DNA of 64,000 bases from an uncultured Bacteroidales bacterium (GCA_902785925.1 CADAAI010000018.1:23117-87116); one strand, 5' to 3'. Shown: positions 1 through 9,027, counted from the first letter of the stretch. Numbers and translations: made by a program. The notes: generated by a model from the sequence alone, not told the origin.

Positions 1-1
1 C

Positions 2-2173
2 CGCAAACGATTCCGCATTCCCATCATAGGCATCACCGGCAGTAAGGGCAAGACCACAGTCAAGGAATGGCTCTACCAACTCTTGAAGGACGACTATCAC
101 ATCGTGCGCTCTCCACGCAGCTACAACTCACAGATTGGTGTGCCCCTGTCGTTGTGGGACATCGACGATAACACGTCGCTCGCCATCATAGAGGCTGGCG
201 TTAGCAAGACTGGAGAGATGGCTCGCCTACAGGCAATGATAAGGCCCACCATTGGCGTTATCACCAACATAGGCGACGAGCACAACGAGGGATTTGCCTC
301 GATGCAAGAGAAGGTTGAAGAAAAAGCTAAAATCCTCAATAGCTGTGAAAGCATCGTGTATTGCGCCGACGATGAGCTGGTGTCGACCACTATCGACCCC
401 ATCCTCTATGTGGCTCAAGAAGTTGCCTGGTCGCGCACTGATGAGGATAAATGGCTATACATCAGCAACATAATTAAGCGTGAGAACAATGCTGTGATGG
501 AGTGCAGTCATGAGGGCACACCATTTGTGCTCAATGTGCCGTTCACAAGCGACCGCGACCTTGAGAACGTGGCGACATGCGTCTCGGTTATGCTCTACAT
601 GGGGCTGAGTACCAACGTAATAGTTGAACGCGTGAAGCGCCTAACGCCAGTGGGCACTCGCATTAGTGTGATAGAAGGCGTGAATGAGTGTACCATCATA
701 GCCGACGGCTACACCAGCGACTACAACTCCCTGTCGCCAGCACTTGATTTCATGCTCAGACGTTGCAATCCACAACAGCACACCACAGTGATTCTTAGCG
801 ACTTGATGCCCGAAGCGTTTACCGAAGATGAACTCTACATACGCGTGAGCGAACTACTACGCAGCAAGGGCATTACGCGCCTGATAGGCGTGGGTCCCGA
901 CATGTGCCGCTACAGCAAATATTTCAATTCGGGTCGCGACGTGTTCTTTGAATCGACAGCGAAGTTCCTCGAGGCAATGAGTCAAGGTGACTTCGACAAC
1001 GAGACAGTGCTCATCAAGGGTGCCTCGCGCTTTGAGTTCTTCCAGATTGTGGAGATGCTCGAGGTGCGCCGTCACCAAACCGTTGAGGAAATTGACCTCA
1101 ATGCCCTTGCCCATAACTTCAAATACTTGAAGTCATTTGTCAACTTCGACACAAAGACCGTGGCTATGGTCAAGGCATCGGGCTACGGCACAGGCTCTTA
1201 TGAGATAGCCAAAACCTTACAAGACTGTGGCGCCACCTATCTTGCTGTTGCTGTTCAGGACGAGGGTGTTGACCTGCGTAAAGCAGGCATCACGTTGCCA
1301 ATCATCGTGCTCAACCCGTCGACGGTTAACTACAAAGCGATGTTTGACCGCTACCTCGAGCCCGAAGTCTATAGTTTGGAAGAGGCTCGCCAGCTCATCA
1401 AAGAGGGTCGCAAATATGGCGCGAAGAATTTCCCTGTCCACATCAAGATTGACAGTGGCATGCACCGCTTGGGATTCACATTGGAACAGATTCCCGAACT
1501 CGTGGAACTGCTCCTGTCGCAAGACATTATCATGCCGATGAGCGTGTTCTCACATTTAAGTGTAGCTGACGAACCAGAACAAGACGACTTCACGCGCGAA
1601 CAGGTGGAATATTTCGAGATTTGCGCCACACAGCTGCAAGCCAACTTCTCGCACAACATTTTGAAGCATATCCTCAACACTACTGGAATTGTTAGATTTC
1701 CTGAATATCAAATGGATATGGTGCGCATTGGAGTAGGCCTATACGGAATCAAGACTATCAACGACGGCAGTGAGGACGGAATCGTACCAGTGGCCGAGCT
1801 GCGTGCTGTAGTAATCAGCATAAAAGAGTGGCCAGCAGGAACTACTGTGGGCTACGGCCGCCGTGGAGTGCTCGACCGCGACTCACGCATCGCCACTGTG
1901 TCAATTGGCTATGCCGACGGCATGGACCGCCACTTCGGCAACGGTGCTATCAAGGTATGGGTCAACGGCACCATGTGTCCAACTGTGGGCAACATATGCA
2001 TGGACGCCTGCATGATCGACATCACTGATGCACAGTGCGAGGTGGGCGACAAGGTGGAAATCTTCGGCAAGCACACCCCCATCGACCAGCTCAGCGACGC
2101 TCGCGGCACCATTGGTTACGAGATCCTCACCAGCATCTCGCCCCGCGTGAAACGCGTCTACTTCCGCGAATAA
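2..2173 (+). CDS. murF-alr: Bifunctional MurF / alanine racemase fusion, 5' partial
   Basis: This is the C-terminal bulk of a fusion between UDP-N-acetylmuramoyl-tripeptide--D-Ala-D-Ala ligase (MurF) and PLP-dependent alanine racemase, so it would make D-alanine and add the D-Ala-D-Ala dipeptide in cytoplasmic peptidoglycan synthesis. The reading frame is open from base 2, and the Mur ligase ATP-binding loop GITGSKGKTT is read near bases 29-58, so the true start lies before the window. The racemase half begins near base 1085 (EEIDLNALAHNFKYL). Its PLP lysine is in MVKASGYGTG, with the lysine codon at 1172, and the catalytic tyrosine region is VGYGRRG near 1850. The KASGYGTG motif differs slightly from the usual KANAYGHG. 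MurF-Alr fusions are standard in Bacteroidetes. A GC-rich hairpin follows the stop. Confidence 0.95.
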   Translation, partial: RKRFRIPIIGITGSKGKTTVKEWLYQLLKDDYHIVRSPRSYNSQIGVPLSLWDIDDNTSLAIIEAGVSKTGEMARLQAMIRPTIGVITNIGDEHNEGFASMQEKVEEKAKILNSCESIVYCADDELVSTTIDPILYVAQEVAWSRTDEDKWLYISNIIKRENNAVMECSHEGTPFVLNVPFTSDRDLENVATCVSVMLYMGLSTNVIVERVKRLTPVGTRISVIEGVNECTIIADGYTSDYNSLSPALDFMLRRCNPQQHTTVILSDLMPEAFTEDELYIRVSELLRSKGITRLIGVGPDMCRYSKYFNSGRDVFFESTAKFLEAMSQGDFDNETVLIKGASRFEFFQIVEMLEVRRHQTVEEIDLNALAHNFKYLKSFVNFDTKTVAMVKASGYGTGSYEIAKTLQDCGATYLAVAVQDEGVDLRKAGITLPIIVLNPSTVNYKAMFDRYLEPEVYSLEEARQLIKEGRKYGAKNFPVHIKIDSGMHRLGFTLEQIPELVELLLSQDIIMPMSVFSHLSVADEPEQDDFTREQVEYFEICATQLQANFSHNILKHILNTTGIVRFPEYQMDMVRIGVGLYGIKTINDGSEDGIVPVAELRAVVISIKEWPAGTTVGYGRRGVLDRDSRIATVSIGYADGMDRHFGNGAIKVWVNGTMCPTVGNICMDACMIDITDAQCEVGDKVEIFGKHTPIDQLSDARGTIGYEILTSISPRVKRVYFRE

Positions 2174-2217
2174 CCAAAAGGACCTCGCAAATAAAAGAAT
2201 TTTTATATGGGTATATC

Positions 2218-2250
2218 AGGGCCCTCACACGAGGGCCCTTACTTCTTTAT
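2218..2250 (+). terminator. Hairpin terminator after murF-alr
   Basis: A perfect 9-bp stem (AGGGCCCTC, loop ACAC, GAGGGCCCT) is followed by a moderately T-rich stretch. It lies 45 bases past the murF-alr stop. Confidence 0.7.
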
Positions 2251-2339
2251 AGAGCAAAAACCTGACGACCCATGAACGACGACATCTATTAAACCTTTGG
2301 ATAATTGGCAAGTCTTATCTAAAAAATTAAACGATTTAT

Positions 2340-3086
2340 ATGAGAAAATTATTCCTTTCAATATTGACGATCGCCACCATAGTCATGGCGCCTAGCGTGA
2401 GTGCGTTGACGCTGAGTAATGAGACGCTTAACTACCAGATTGTGTATCACTGGGGAGTGGTGTGGAAGCATGCTGGCGATGCTACACTGTCGGTGAGCAA
2501 GAGTGGCAGCGGCTATAACGCTCGCCTCACGGGTAAGACTCGCTCGTGGGCCGATAAGATATATACTGTGCGCGACACTCTCAAATGCTCGATGCTGTCG
2601 AACTTCAGGCCCGTAAAGTATGAGAAGTTCACCCACGAGAACAGCTACTATGCCCACGACATTGTGGCTTTCAACAGCAGCGGCAGCGGCACCACAGCTG
2701 CCTGCACGCGCTACCGCAAGAACAAACCCACAGCAAATATAAACCTCAGCCATGGCGGTGCTGCCTATGACATGCTGAGTGTGTTCTACCTGTTGCGCAG
2801 CCTCGACTATCAGAACATGGCGGCAAACAAAGTGTATAAGACTTGCGTCTTCTCGGGAAAAGAGAAGGAGACGCTGACAATAAAATATGTAGGCATAAAA
2901 CCGCTGCAACTTCGCGACAAGAGTCGCCACCAGGCGTTCCACCTCAAACTTTCCTTCACAACCGATAACGGCAAAAAGTCGAGCGACGACATCGATGCCT
3001 ATATCTCGACCGACGCCCAGCGCATACCACTGCTTGTGGTGGGCAAGCTCAAAATTGGCGAGATAAAATGCTACTACGCTAAATAG
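2340..3086 (+). CDS. DUF3108 exported protein
   Basis: A 248-residue protein with a clear signal peptide (MRKLFLSILTIATIVMAPSVSA, about 22 residues). The rest matches the DUF3108 pattern known from Bacteroidetes: an early NYQIVYHWGVVWKHAGDATL segment and a conserved mid-region with YDMLSVFYLLRSLDY. DUF3108 proteins are predicted periplasmic or outer-membrane-associated beta-rich proteins of unknown function. The gene stands alone between two terminators and converges with the beta-barrel gene downstream. The function cannot be read from the sequence. Confidence 0.85.
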   Translation: MRKLFLSILTIATIVMAPSVSALTLSNETLNYQIVYHWGVVWKHAGDATLSVSKSGSGYNARLTGKTRSWADKIYTVRDTLKCSMLSNFRPVKYEKFTHENSYYAHDIVAFNSSGSGTTAACTRYRKNKPTANINLSHGGAAYDMLSVFYLLRSLDYQNMAANKVYKTCVFSGKEKETLTIKYVGIKPLQLRDKSRHQAFHLKLSFTTDNGKKSSDDIDAYISTDAQRIPLLVVGKLKIGEIKCYYAK

Positions 3087-3116
3087 AATGCACAATACAT
3101 AATTCAAACGCATAAT

Positions 3117-3147
3117 AAAAAAGAGACTTGCATGCAAGTCTCTTTTT
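3117..3147. terminator. Bidirectional terminator between convergent genes
   Basis: A perfect palindrome (stem AAAAAGAGACTTGC) starts with an A-run and ends with a T-run, so it can terminate transcription from both strands. It sits between the DUF3108 gene and the convergent minus-strand gene. Confidence 0.9.
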
Positions 3148-3170
3148 ATGTTTTATTCAACTTCGAACTT

Positions 3171-3869
3171 TTAAAAGTTTACACCGAAGTTGAGGTAGAA
3201 TGTGCGATTGCTACTAGAGTTGTAATCGTCGTGGCTGATGTTGGCTAAGCCAATATCGTAGGTCATGTCGAGATAAAACATGCTGAAACCTACGCCACAA
3301 CCAATGCGCAAACCACCGTCAAAACGTTTGAAACGCTCGTAACCATCTTTGTCCTTTCCAAAGGCGCTGATCTTGGTGTGGCTGTTGTAGTCCTTAATGC
3401 TACCATCGGCGCCCACCGCCAGATATCCACCAAAGAGAGGATGAATCGAGAGACCCATATCGGTGTAATAGATGTACTTGAACACCAATGGGAACTCAAT
3501 GTAGCTCAAACTTGTGGTAACTTTGCTTCCGAGGAAGTCGCCCTTGCCACCCTTGTTCACATAGCTGAGACCTGTCTCGAAAAACACAGGAGCACGGTTT
3601 GTGATTTCAAAACCAATAACACCACCCAGATGCAGACCTGTCTTGCTGCTACCGGCATATCCGATAGCATCGCCGCTAACGTGTGAGAAAGCAGGACCAA
3701 TGCGCACACCAAAGTACATGTCCTTGCCGTAGTAGTTCCTGATCCAACGGCTGTGACTGCGCTCATAATCATAGCGGTTACTTGGGGTTGAACCGTAGTT
3801 GTGGCGCTGTGCCATCATGGGCAATGCAGCCATGAGCGCCACCATTGCTAAAGTGACTAATTTCTTCAT
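3171..3869 (-). CDS. Outer-membrane beta-barrel protein (PorT/OMP_b-brl_2-like)
   Basis: A 232-residue protein with a signal peptide (MKKLVTLAMVALMAALPMMA followed by Q). The mature part has alternating aromatic/glycine strands typical of an 8- to 10-stranded barrel: VRIGPAFSHVSGDAIG, GGVIGFEITNRAPVFFETGLSY and the terminal FYLNFGVNF, whose last residue is phenylalanine as expected for BamA-dependent insertion. It resembles the PF13568 beta-barrel family common in Bacteroidetes. No substrate or specific role can be inferred. A strong minus-strand promoter lies about 40-70 bases upstream. Confidence 0.8.
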   Translation of the reverse strand: MKKLVTLAMVALMAALPMMAQRHNYGSTPSNRYDYERSHSRWIRNYYGKDMYFGVRIGPAFSHVSGDAIGYAGSSKTGLHLGGVIGFEITNRAPVFFETGLSYVNKGGKGDFLGSKVTTSLSYIEFPLVFKYIYYTDMGLSIHPLFGGYLAVGADGSIKDYNSHTKISAFGKDKDGYERFKRFDGGLRIGCGVGFSMFYLDMTYDIGLANISHDDYNSSSNRTFYLNFGVNF

Positions 3870-3908
3870 AACAATATCGTTTTAATAAAAAATATGTTTT
3901 CTAAAGCG

Positions 3909-3940
3909 CAAAATTAAGTATAATTTTTCAATTTCACAAA
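3909..3940 (-). promoter_or_regulatory. Bacteroidetes promoter of the beta-barrel gene
   Basis: Read on the minus strand, a TTTG -33 box (3940-3937) precedes a TAATTTTG -7 box (3916-3909) with 24 nt start to start. This matches the Bacteroidetes primary sigma factor consensus. Confidence 0.75.
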
Positions 3941-4039
3941 AAATGTGTGATTAGTTCACCTAACATTACCACTTTATTATTAAATCTTAAATAAAGAGAG
4001 AAAAGAGAAGGAAAATAGAGAAAATCCAAATATTTGGTG

Positions 4040-4047
4040 TAATTTTG
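4040..4047 (+). promoter_or_regulatory. Putative -7 box upstream of glyS
   Basis: TAATTTTG fits the TAnnTTTG consensus and lies 41 bases before the glyS ATG. No good -33 box is seen at the expected distance, so this is a weaker call. Confidence 0.45.
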
Positions 4048-4087
4048 CAGTTTGTAAATTGAATAATTAAAATACAATATATAAGAA

Positions 4088-5632
4088 ATGGCACAGAACG
4101 AAGACGTTTTCAAGAAGATTGTATCGCATTGCAAAGAGTATGGGTTTGTGTTCCCTTCGAGTGAGATTTATGACGGTCTGGGAGCAGTTTATGACTACGG
4201 CCAGAACGGAGTAGAGTTGAAAAATAACATCAAACGCTATTGGTGGGAAGCCATGACGCTGCTTCACGAGAACATCGTGGGCATCGACTCGGCGGTGTTT
4301 ATGCACCCAACAATCTGGAAGGCCAGTGGCCACGTTGATGCGTTCAACGACCCCTTGATTGACAACCGCGACAGCAAGAAGCGTTACCGTGCCGATGTTC
4401 TCATCGAGGACCAGCTCTCCAAAATTGAGGAGAAGATGGACAAAGAGGTTGCAAAGGCCAAGAAGCGCTTTGGCGACAGCTTTGACGAGGCGATGTTCCG
4501 CCAGACTAATCCCCGTGTACAGGCCAACCAAGCCAAGTGGGACGAGCTACACTCACGCTATGAGAAAGCGATGAACGACAACAACCTCGAGGAGCTCAAG
4601 CAAATCATCCTCGACTACGAGATAGTGGATCCTATCAGTGGCACCCGCAACTGGACCGACGTGCGCCAGTTCAACCTCATGTTCAAGACCCAGATGGGCA
4701 GCAGCAGCGACAACACAATGGACGTGTATCTGCGTCCCGAGACTGCTCAGGGTATCTTCGTTAACTTCCTCAACGTTCAGAAGACTGGCCGCATGCGTCT
4801 GCCATTTGGTATAGCACAAATTGGTAAGGCTTTCCGCAACGAGATTGTGGCTCGTCAGTTTGTATTCCGCATGCGCGAATTTGAGCAGATGGAGATGCAA
4901 TTCTTCGTACGTCCCGGAGAGGAGCTCAAATGGTTTGAGACATGGAAAGAGCGCCGCCTCAAGTGGCACAAGGCACTTGGTCTGGGCGACGAGAAGTATC
5001 GCTTCCACGATCACGAGAAGCTCGCCCACTATGCCAACGCAGCTACCGACATCGAGTTCCAGATGCCATTTGGATTCAAGGAGGTAGAGGGCATCCACAG
5101 CCGCACCAATTTTGACCTTTCGCAGCACGAGAAATACAGCGGCAAGAAGATTCAGTACTTCGATCCTGAGTTAAACGAAAGCTACACTCCATATGTTATC
5201 GAGACCTCGATTGGTGTTGATCGAATGTTCCTCTCGGTAATGTGCTCAAGCTATGAGGAGCAGCAGCTTGATGGTGGCGACACCCGCGTGGTGCTGCACC
5301 TGCCCAAGGCTCTGGCCCCAGTGAAATGTGCTGTGCTGCCACTCGTTCGCAAAGATGGCATGCCCGACAAGGCCCGTGAGATTATGGACATGCTCAAGTT
5401 TGACTTCGCTTGCCGTTACGACGAGAAGGATAGCGTGGGTAAGCGCTACCGCCGTATGGATGCTATAGGCACCCCCTACTGCATCACCATCGACGGTCAA
5501 ACCCTTGAGGACAATACCGTAACCCTGCGCGACCGCGACACTATGGAGCAGCAGCGCGTTGCCATCGACCAGCTGCCTGCCATCATTGGCGAGGCATGCA
5601 GCCTGAACAACCTGCTCAAGTCTAATGCATAA
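4088..5632 (+). CDS. glyS: Glycyl-tRNA synthetase (single-chain, alpha2 type)
   Basis: A 514-residue class II aminoacyl-tRNA synthetase that charges tRNA-Gly. The N-terminus has the family signature GFVFPSSEIYDGLGAVYDYG and WWEAMTLLHENIVGIDSAVF. Class II motif 2 is visible in FRNEIVARQFVFRMREFEQ, preceded by YLRPETAQGIFVNF, and motif 3 in the GVDRMFLSVM region. A C-terminal anticodon-binding domain covers roughly the last 120 residues. The length is normal for the dimeric eukaryote/Bacteroidetes-like GlyRS. The gene is probably cotranscribed with the following FKBP lipoprotein gene, 47 bases downstream. Confidence 0.97.
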   Translation: MAQNEDVFKKIVSHCKEYGFVFPSSEIYDGLGAVYDYGQNGVELKNNIKRYWWEAMTLLHENIVGIDSAVFMHPTIWKASGHVDAFNDPLIDNRDSKKRYRADVLIEDQLSKIEEKMDKEVAKAKKRFGDSFDEAMFRQTNPRVQANQAKWDELHSRYEKAMNDNNLEELKQIILDYEIVDPISGTRNWTDVRQFNLMFKTQMGSSSDNTMDVYLRPETAQGIFVNFLNVQKTGRMRLPFGIAQIGKAFRNEIVARQFVFRMREFEQMEMQFFVRPGEELKWFETWKERRLKWHKALGLGDEKYRFHDHEKLAHYANAATDIEFQMPFGFKEVEGIHSRTNFDLSQHEKYSGKKIQYFDPELNESYTPYVIETSIGVDRMFLSVMCSSYEEQQLDGGDTRVVLHLPKALAPVKCAVLPLVRKDGMPDKAREIMDMLKFDFACRYDEKDSVGKRYRRMDAIGTPYCITIDGQTLEDNTVTLRDRDTMEQQRVAIDQLPAIIGEACSLNNLLKSNA

Positions 5633-5679
5633 TTTAGAACAGAATAATTAGGCCATCAACGCCATAAAGATTGATAACA

Positions 5680-6219
5680 ATGAAAAAGTTTCCTTTTATA
5701 TTAATTCTTGCAGCAGTGCTTGGAGGCATTTTCACCTCTTGCTTCAAGGACGATGATCCAACCGATGAGTACGCCGATTGGCGCATTGACAATGTTGCCT
5801 GGTATGAAGAACAGGCAGCATTAAGCGACTACTACACTAAGGTGACTGCACCTTGGGACCCAAACGCACAGGTTCTCATGCATTGGTTTAACGACACCAG
5901 TATCACCAAGAACAACCTCAAGCCCAAGTTCACCTCGATGGTTGATGTGAAATATCGCTTGTGCTCATATGATGGCACACCAATCGACTCGTCGTTCCTA
6001 AGCACCTCTCCAGCCGACAGTCTGTTCCGTTGCCGCCTCAACAGCGGTGTAATTCAAGGTTGGGGCATTGCTATCCCACGGATGCACATCGGTGACAGCT
6101 GCCGCGTTATTGTTCCCTACAACGTGGGCTACGGCACTACTACAAGTGGCGACATTAAGCCGTTCTCAACCCTGCAGTTCGACATAAAGCTTGTTGGCAT
6201 CCCTGCCTACGAGCAATAA
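5680..6219 (+). CDS. FKBP-type peptidyl-prolyl cis-trans isomerase lipoprotein
   Basis: A lipoprotein of 179 residues. The chosen start (5680) gives a lipoprotein signal peptide, MKKFPFILILAAVLGGIFTSC, with the lipidated cysteine followed by FKDDD; an ATG nine bases earlier would only add MIT. The C-terminal half shows the FKBP pattern: SGVIQGWGIAIPRMHIGDSC, then IVPYNVGYGTT and TLQFDIKLVGI. It is probably a periplasmic or surface prolyl isomerase or chaperone. It follows glyS on the same strand and ends at a strong terminator. Confidence 0.85.
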   Translation: MKKFPFILILAAVLGGIFTSCFKDDDPTDEYADWRIDNVAWYEEQAALSDYYTKVTAPWDPNAQVLMHWFNDTSITKNNLKPKFTSMVDVKYRLCSYDGTPIDSSFLSTSPADSLFRCRLNSGVIQGWGIAIPRMHIGDSCRVIVPYNVGYGTTTSGDIKPFSTLQFDIKLVGIPAYEQ

Positions 6220-6243
6220 GCACAAGGGTTAGACAGAAAAAAG

Positions 6244-6278
6244 AAAACTGGAAGTCGGCAATGACCTCCAGTTTTTTT
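6244..6278. terminator. Bidirectional terminator
   Basis: The stem AAAACTGGA/TCCAGTTTT, with inner AGTC/GAC pairing, is flanked by A- and T-runs. It separates the convergent FKBP lipoprotein gene and the Lys/Cys-repeat gene. Confidence 0.85.
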
Positions 6279-6296
6279 CATTTAAGCATTTACTGA

Positions 6297-6818
6297 TTAT
6301 TGGCAGCACTGCTCGGGGTTAACTTTGCATTTCTCCTTGCCACAACTAGCGTCCTTCTTGCAGGCACCTTCCTTGCAGCAGGGATTCTGATGAGAGCACT
6401 CATGACCAGCAGCCTTCTTGTCGCAGTCGTTGCACTCGGCTTTTCCACCTTCGCAAGCCTTTGTTGCTTTCATTTGGTCTTTGCTCTTCAACTTCATGCC
6501 ATCATTCTTTTTGAAAGCTTTAATCTCGCCCTTCTTGGCATCTTTGCATTCAACTTTCTTGTCGCAAGCCTTAGCGTCCTTGCACTCAGCTTTCATCTTC
6601 TCGCAAGCCTTAGCATCCTTGCATTCAGCCTTCATCTTGTCGCACTCTTTAACGTCTTTACATTCAGCTTTCTTGTCGCAAGCTTTCTCAACGTTTTTAG
6701 CGACACGCTCAGTCTTAGCGACCTTCTTAGTCCTCTTCACTTTTGCCTCGGCGTTAAAGCCAGTAGTCAAACCCATTACAAGTGCACCAACGCACATTAA
6801 TGCTAAAAATCTCTTCAT
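6297..6818 (-). CDS. Exported lysine/cysteine-rich repeat protein, unknown
   Basis: A 173-residue protein with a signal peptide (MKRFLALMCVGALVMG..., cleavage likely after FNAEA). I chose the start at 6818 because it gives the signal peptide; the frame stays open upstream but reads as low-quality sequence. Residues about 46-95 are tandem repeats with a 13-residue period, built on A-E-C-K-D-A-K-A-C-E/D-K-M-K. A second cysteine-rich tail follows (NDCDKKAAGHECSHQNPCC to the terminal CCQ). The mature part has 19 cysteines in about 150 residues plus very high lysine. The C-x5-C and C-x6-C spacings and the HEC/CSH residues suggest metal or redox binding, but I recognise no family. The gene is monocistronic. 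Confidence 0.75.
   Translation of the reverse strand: MKRFLALMCVGALVMGLTTGFNAEAKVKRTKKVAKTERVAKNVEKACDKKAECKDVKECDKMKAECKDAKACEKMKAECKDAKACDKKVECKDAKKGEIKAFKKNDGMKLKSKDQMKATKACEGGKAECNDCDKKAAGHECSHQNPCCKEGACKKDASCGKEKCKVNPEQCCQ
6534..6683 (-). repeat. 39-bp coding tandem repeats
   Basis: Units of about 39 bp encode the 13-residue Cys/Lys repeats of the exported protein. The repetition also opens spurious frames on the opposite strand. Confidence 0.8.
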
Positions 6819-6973
6819 GTTATTACAGTTTTTAAGCACTCCCGGTGCGGGAGTGGCAGTTAAACAAAAAATCAAAATTTCAAAAATAATAAAGTGCTGA
6901 TTATCAATCAGCATGGCAAAGATAATTATAAATGATGAATATACAAAAAAAGGATTATAATTATTAACGTTTT

Positions 6974-7005
6974 TTGTTGTTTCAAAATAAACACACTACC
7001 TTTAC
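6974..7005 (+). promoter_or_regulatory. Promoter of the amylase gene
   Basis: TTTG (6974-6977) and TACCTTTA (6998-7005) are 24 nt apart start to start. One mismatch to the -7 consensus. The box lies about 54 bases before the ATG. Confidence 0.6.
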
Positions 7006-7058
7006 AAAATCATTAAGAAGAATTGTTAACCGCATATAATCAAATCATTAATAATTTC

Positions 7059-8972
7059 ATGAAAAAAGCAACATTATTATTCTTGTGTATTGTGACACTG
7101 AACGTTGTCAATGCCACAGTGCATGGCGACGTCAACGGTGACGGAACCGTTAATGCAGCCGATGTGACCGCGCTCTATGATATCATGCTAGGTAACGATA
7201 ACACCTATGCATCTACTGCCGATGTCAATAATGACAACTCAATAACCGCGGCCGACATTACCGAAGTGTATGATATCATCCTAGGCAATTACACAGCGCC
7301 GCCAGTGGTTTACGTCCACAGCGAGCTGGGCTGGAGCGACTACTGCCTATATGTTTGGAAAGACGGTCACGACCTTAGTGCCAGTTGGCCTGGCGAGCAC
7401 TACACCTCGACCACCATCCTAGACAGCGAACTTTGGTATGCATGGGAATTACCCGAAGTGTATTACACCAGCACAGGCACCAACTGGATCATAAACAACA
7501 ACAATAACGGCAAGCAGTATGACCTGATGCAGAACTTCAGCTACAACAAGGACGTCTACATCAGAGTATCAAACGACGGCTCGTATACAGTGGCCGACAC
7601 CAATGGCAGCGGATCGACTGGCGGCGACGTGGTGACACCTGGTGAGCCCCAAGAGCTCAACGTAGACTACACAACCGCGCTTAGCCCAAAGAACCGTGTT
7701 ATATATGAGATGAACGTGGGCAGCTTCACAAGTGCTGGTACCTTCACAGCAGCCCAGGCCAAGCTCACTGACTTGCGCAAGCTGGGCATCGACATCGTGT
7801 GGCTAATGCCCATCTATCCACGCGGAGGCGGCATCAACAGCCCCTATGCTGCCACCAACTTCAAGGCTGTTAACCCAAATTACGGCACAATCGCCACCCT
7901 TAAAAATTTTGTAGACCGTGCTCATGAACTCGGAATGGAAGTAATCCTTGACTGGGTGCCAAACCACACTGCCACCAACGCCGTTTGGGTCACCCAACAT
8001 CCAGAATACTACACCACACAGAATGGGCAAATGGTACACCCCAACAACTACGGCGACGTATACCAGCTCAACTACAACAATCCCGACTTGTGCGAGGCAA
8101 TGAACGACTGCCTCAGGTTCTGGATTGATCAAGCCGGGATCGACGGTTACCGCTGCGACTACGTGTCGAGTCCCGCCATACCAGGCAGCTACTGGGCAAG
8201 CACAATACCAATGTTGCGCAACTATGCCACAGGAAAGACAATCACCATGGTTGCCGAGGCCGACATAGTGCACGACGCCAACAAACTCATGAACGTGGGC
8301 TTCGACTATGACTACGCATGGAATTTCCAAAGCGGCAAACTAGCCCGCTTCGGACCCAACGGCACCAGCGCATCGACGCTCAAGGGATATTGCGAGTCGT
8401 TTATAAACGAAAGTCAGGGCAAAAGCTTCGACCGAATGACCTACCTCACCAACCATGACCAGAATTTCAACGACGGCGGCAAGACCCTGCAAAGCATGTA
8501 TGGCGCCAACAAATATGCACTCACCACATTATTCTTCACCATCTATGGAATGCCACTACTGTATAATGGCCAAGAAGTGGGCAACGACCAGATACTTGAC
8601 TACTTCAACGACACAAAGATAAACTGGAATTCCACCGACGCCAAGATGCAGAATACCATAGCAACACTTGTAGCACTGCGTCACACTCAGCCAGCACTAG
8701 CCAACGGCACAACTACAACATTCCTTTCAAGCACAAGTGGCAACGTGATGGCCTACACTAAGACCAGTGGCAATAATACCGTGCTAGTCATCATGAATCT
8801 GGGAAACAGTCAGATTACAGCTACCGTCAACGGAATACAAGAAGGAGAATATTCACAATGGCTCGACAGCAGCACAATAGCTGGCGGCATCTACCAAAGT
8901 GACATCACACTCACAGCTAGTAGCACCTTCTCACTAGATGCTAAAGGCTACCGCGTATTCGTAAAAAAATAA
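7059..8972 (+). CDS. Secreted GH13 alpha-amylase with N-terminal dockerin and starch-binding module
   Basis: A 637-residue secreted enzyme predicted to cleave alpha-1,4-glucan (starch or glycogen). The start at 7059 gives a signal peptide (MKKATLLFLCIVTLNVVNA). Residues about 20-78 form a type I dockerin with two calcium-loop repeats (GDVNGDGTVNAADVTALYD and ADVNNDNSITAADITEVYD). Residues about 85-175 resemble a CBM26-type starch-binding module (YCLYVWKDG, SWPGEHY). The GH13 barrel follows with all four conserved regions: DWVPNHT, GYRCDYV (nucleophile Asp367), VAEAD (acid/base Glu400) and LTNHDQ (Asp467). The dockerin is N-terminal, unlike most others in the window. No SusC/SusD genes are adjacent. 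A strong terminator follows. Confidence 0.92.
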   Translation: MKKATLLFLCIVTLNVVNATVHGDVNGDGTVNAADVTALYDIMLGNDNTYASTADVNNDNSITAADITEVYDIILGNYTAPPVVYVHSELGWSDYCLYVWKDGHDLSASWPGEHYTSTTILDSELWYAWELPEVYYTSTGTNWIINNNNNGKQYDLMQNFSYNKDVYIRVSNDGSYTVADTNGSGSTGGDVVTPGEPQELNVDYTTALSPKNRVIYEMNVGSFTSAGTFTAAQAKLTDLRKLGIDIVWLMPIYPRGGGINSPYAATNFKAVNPNYGTIATLKNFVDRAHELGMEVILDWVPNHTATNAVWVTQHPEYYTTQNGQMVHPNNYGDVYQLNYNNPDLCEAMNDCLRFWIDQAGIDGYRCDYVSSPAIPGSYWASTIPMLRNYATGKTITMVAEADIVHDANKLMNVGFDYDYAWNFQSGKLARFGPNGTSASTLKGYCESFINESQGKSFDRMTYLTNHDQNFNDGGKTLQSMYGANKYALTTLFFTIYGMPLLYNGQEVGNDQILDYFNDTKINWNSTDAKMQNTIATLVALRHTQPALANGTTTTFLSSTSGNVMAYTKTSGNNTVLVIMNLGNSQITATVNGIQEGEYSQWLDSSTIAGGIYQSDITLTASSTFSLDAKGYRVFVKK

Positions 8973-8991
8973 GTGCAAAAAACGCCATAAT

Positions 8992-9027
8992 TTGCCCTGC
9001 ATGCTCATGCCTGCAGGGCATTTTTTT
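8992..9027 (+). terminator. Rho-independent terminator after the amylase
   Basis: The stem TGCCCTGCA/TGCAGGGCA is followed by seven T residues, 20 bases past the stop. Confidence 0.9.

Noticed and set aside
2358..3137. Minus-strand open frame opposite the DUF3108 gene
   Set aside because: The plus-strand gene has a signal peptide and family motifs; the opposite translation resembles no protein and reads through the terminator.
6534..6683. Possible CRISPR array because of regular repeats
   Set aside because: The 39-bp units are contiguous, coding and in phase, with no unique spacers and no cas genes nearby.
6300..6900. Plus-strand open frames opposite the Cys/Lys repeat gene
   Set aside because: They arise because the 39-bp repeats lack stops on the opposite strand; the repeated Leu/Ala/Ser-rich translation mirrors the repeat unit.
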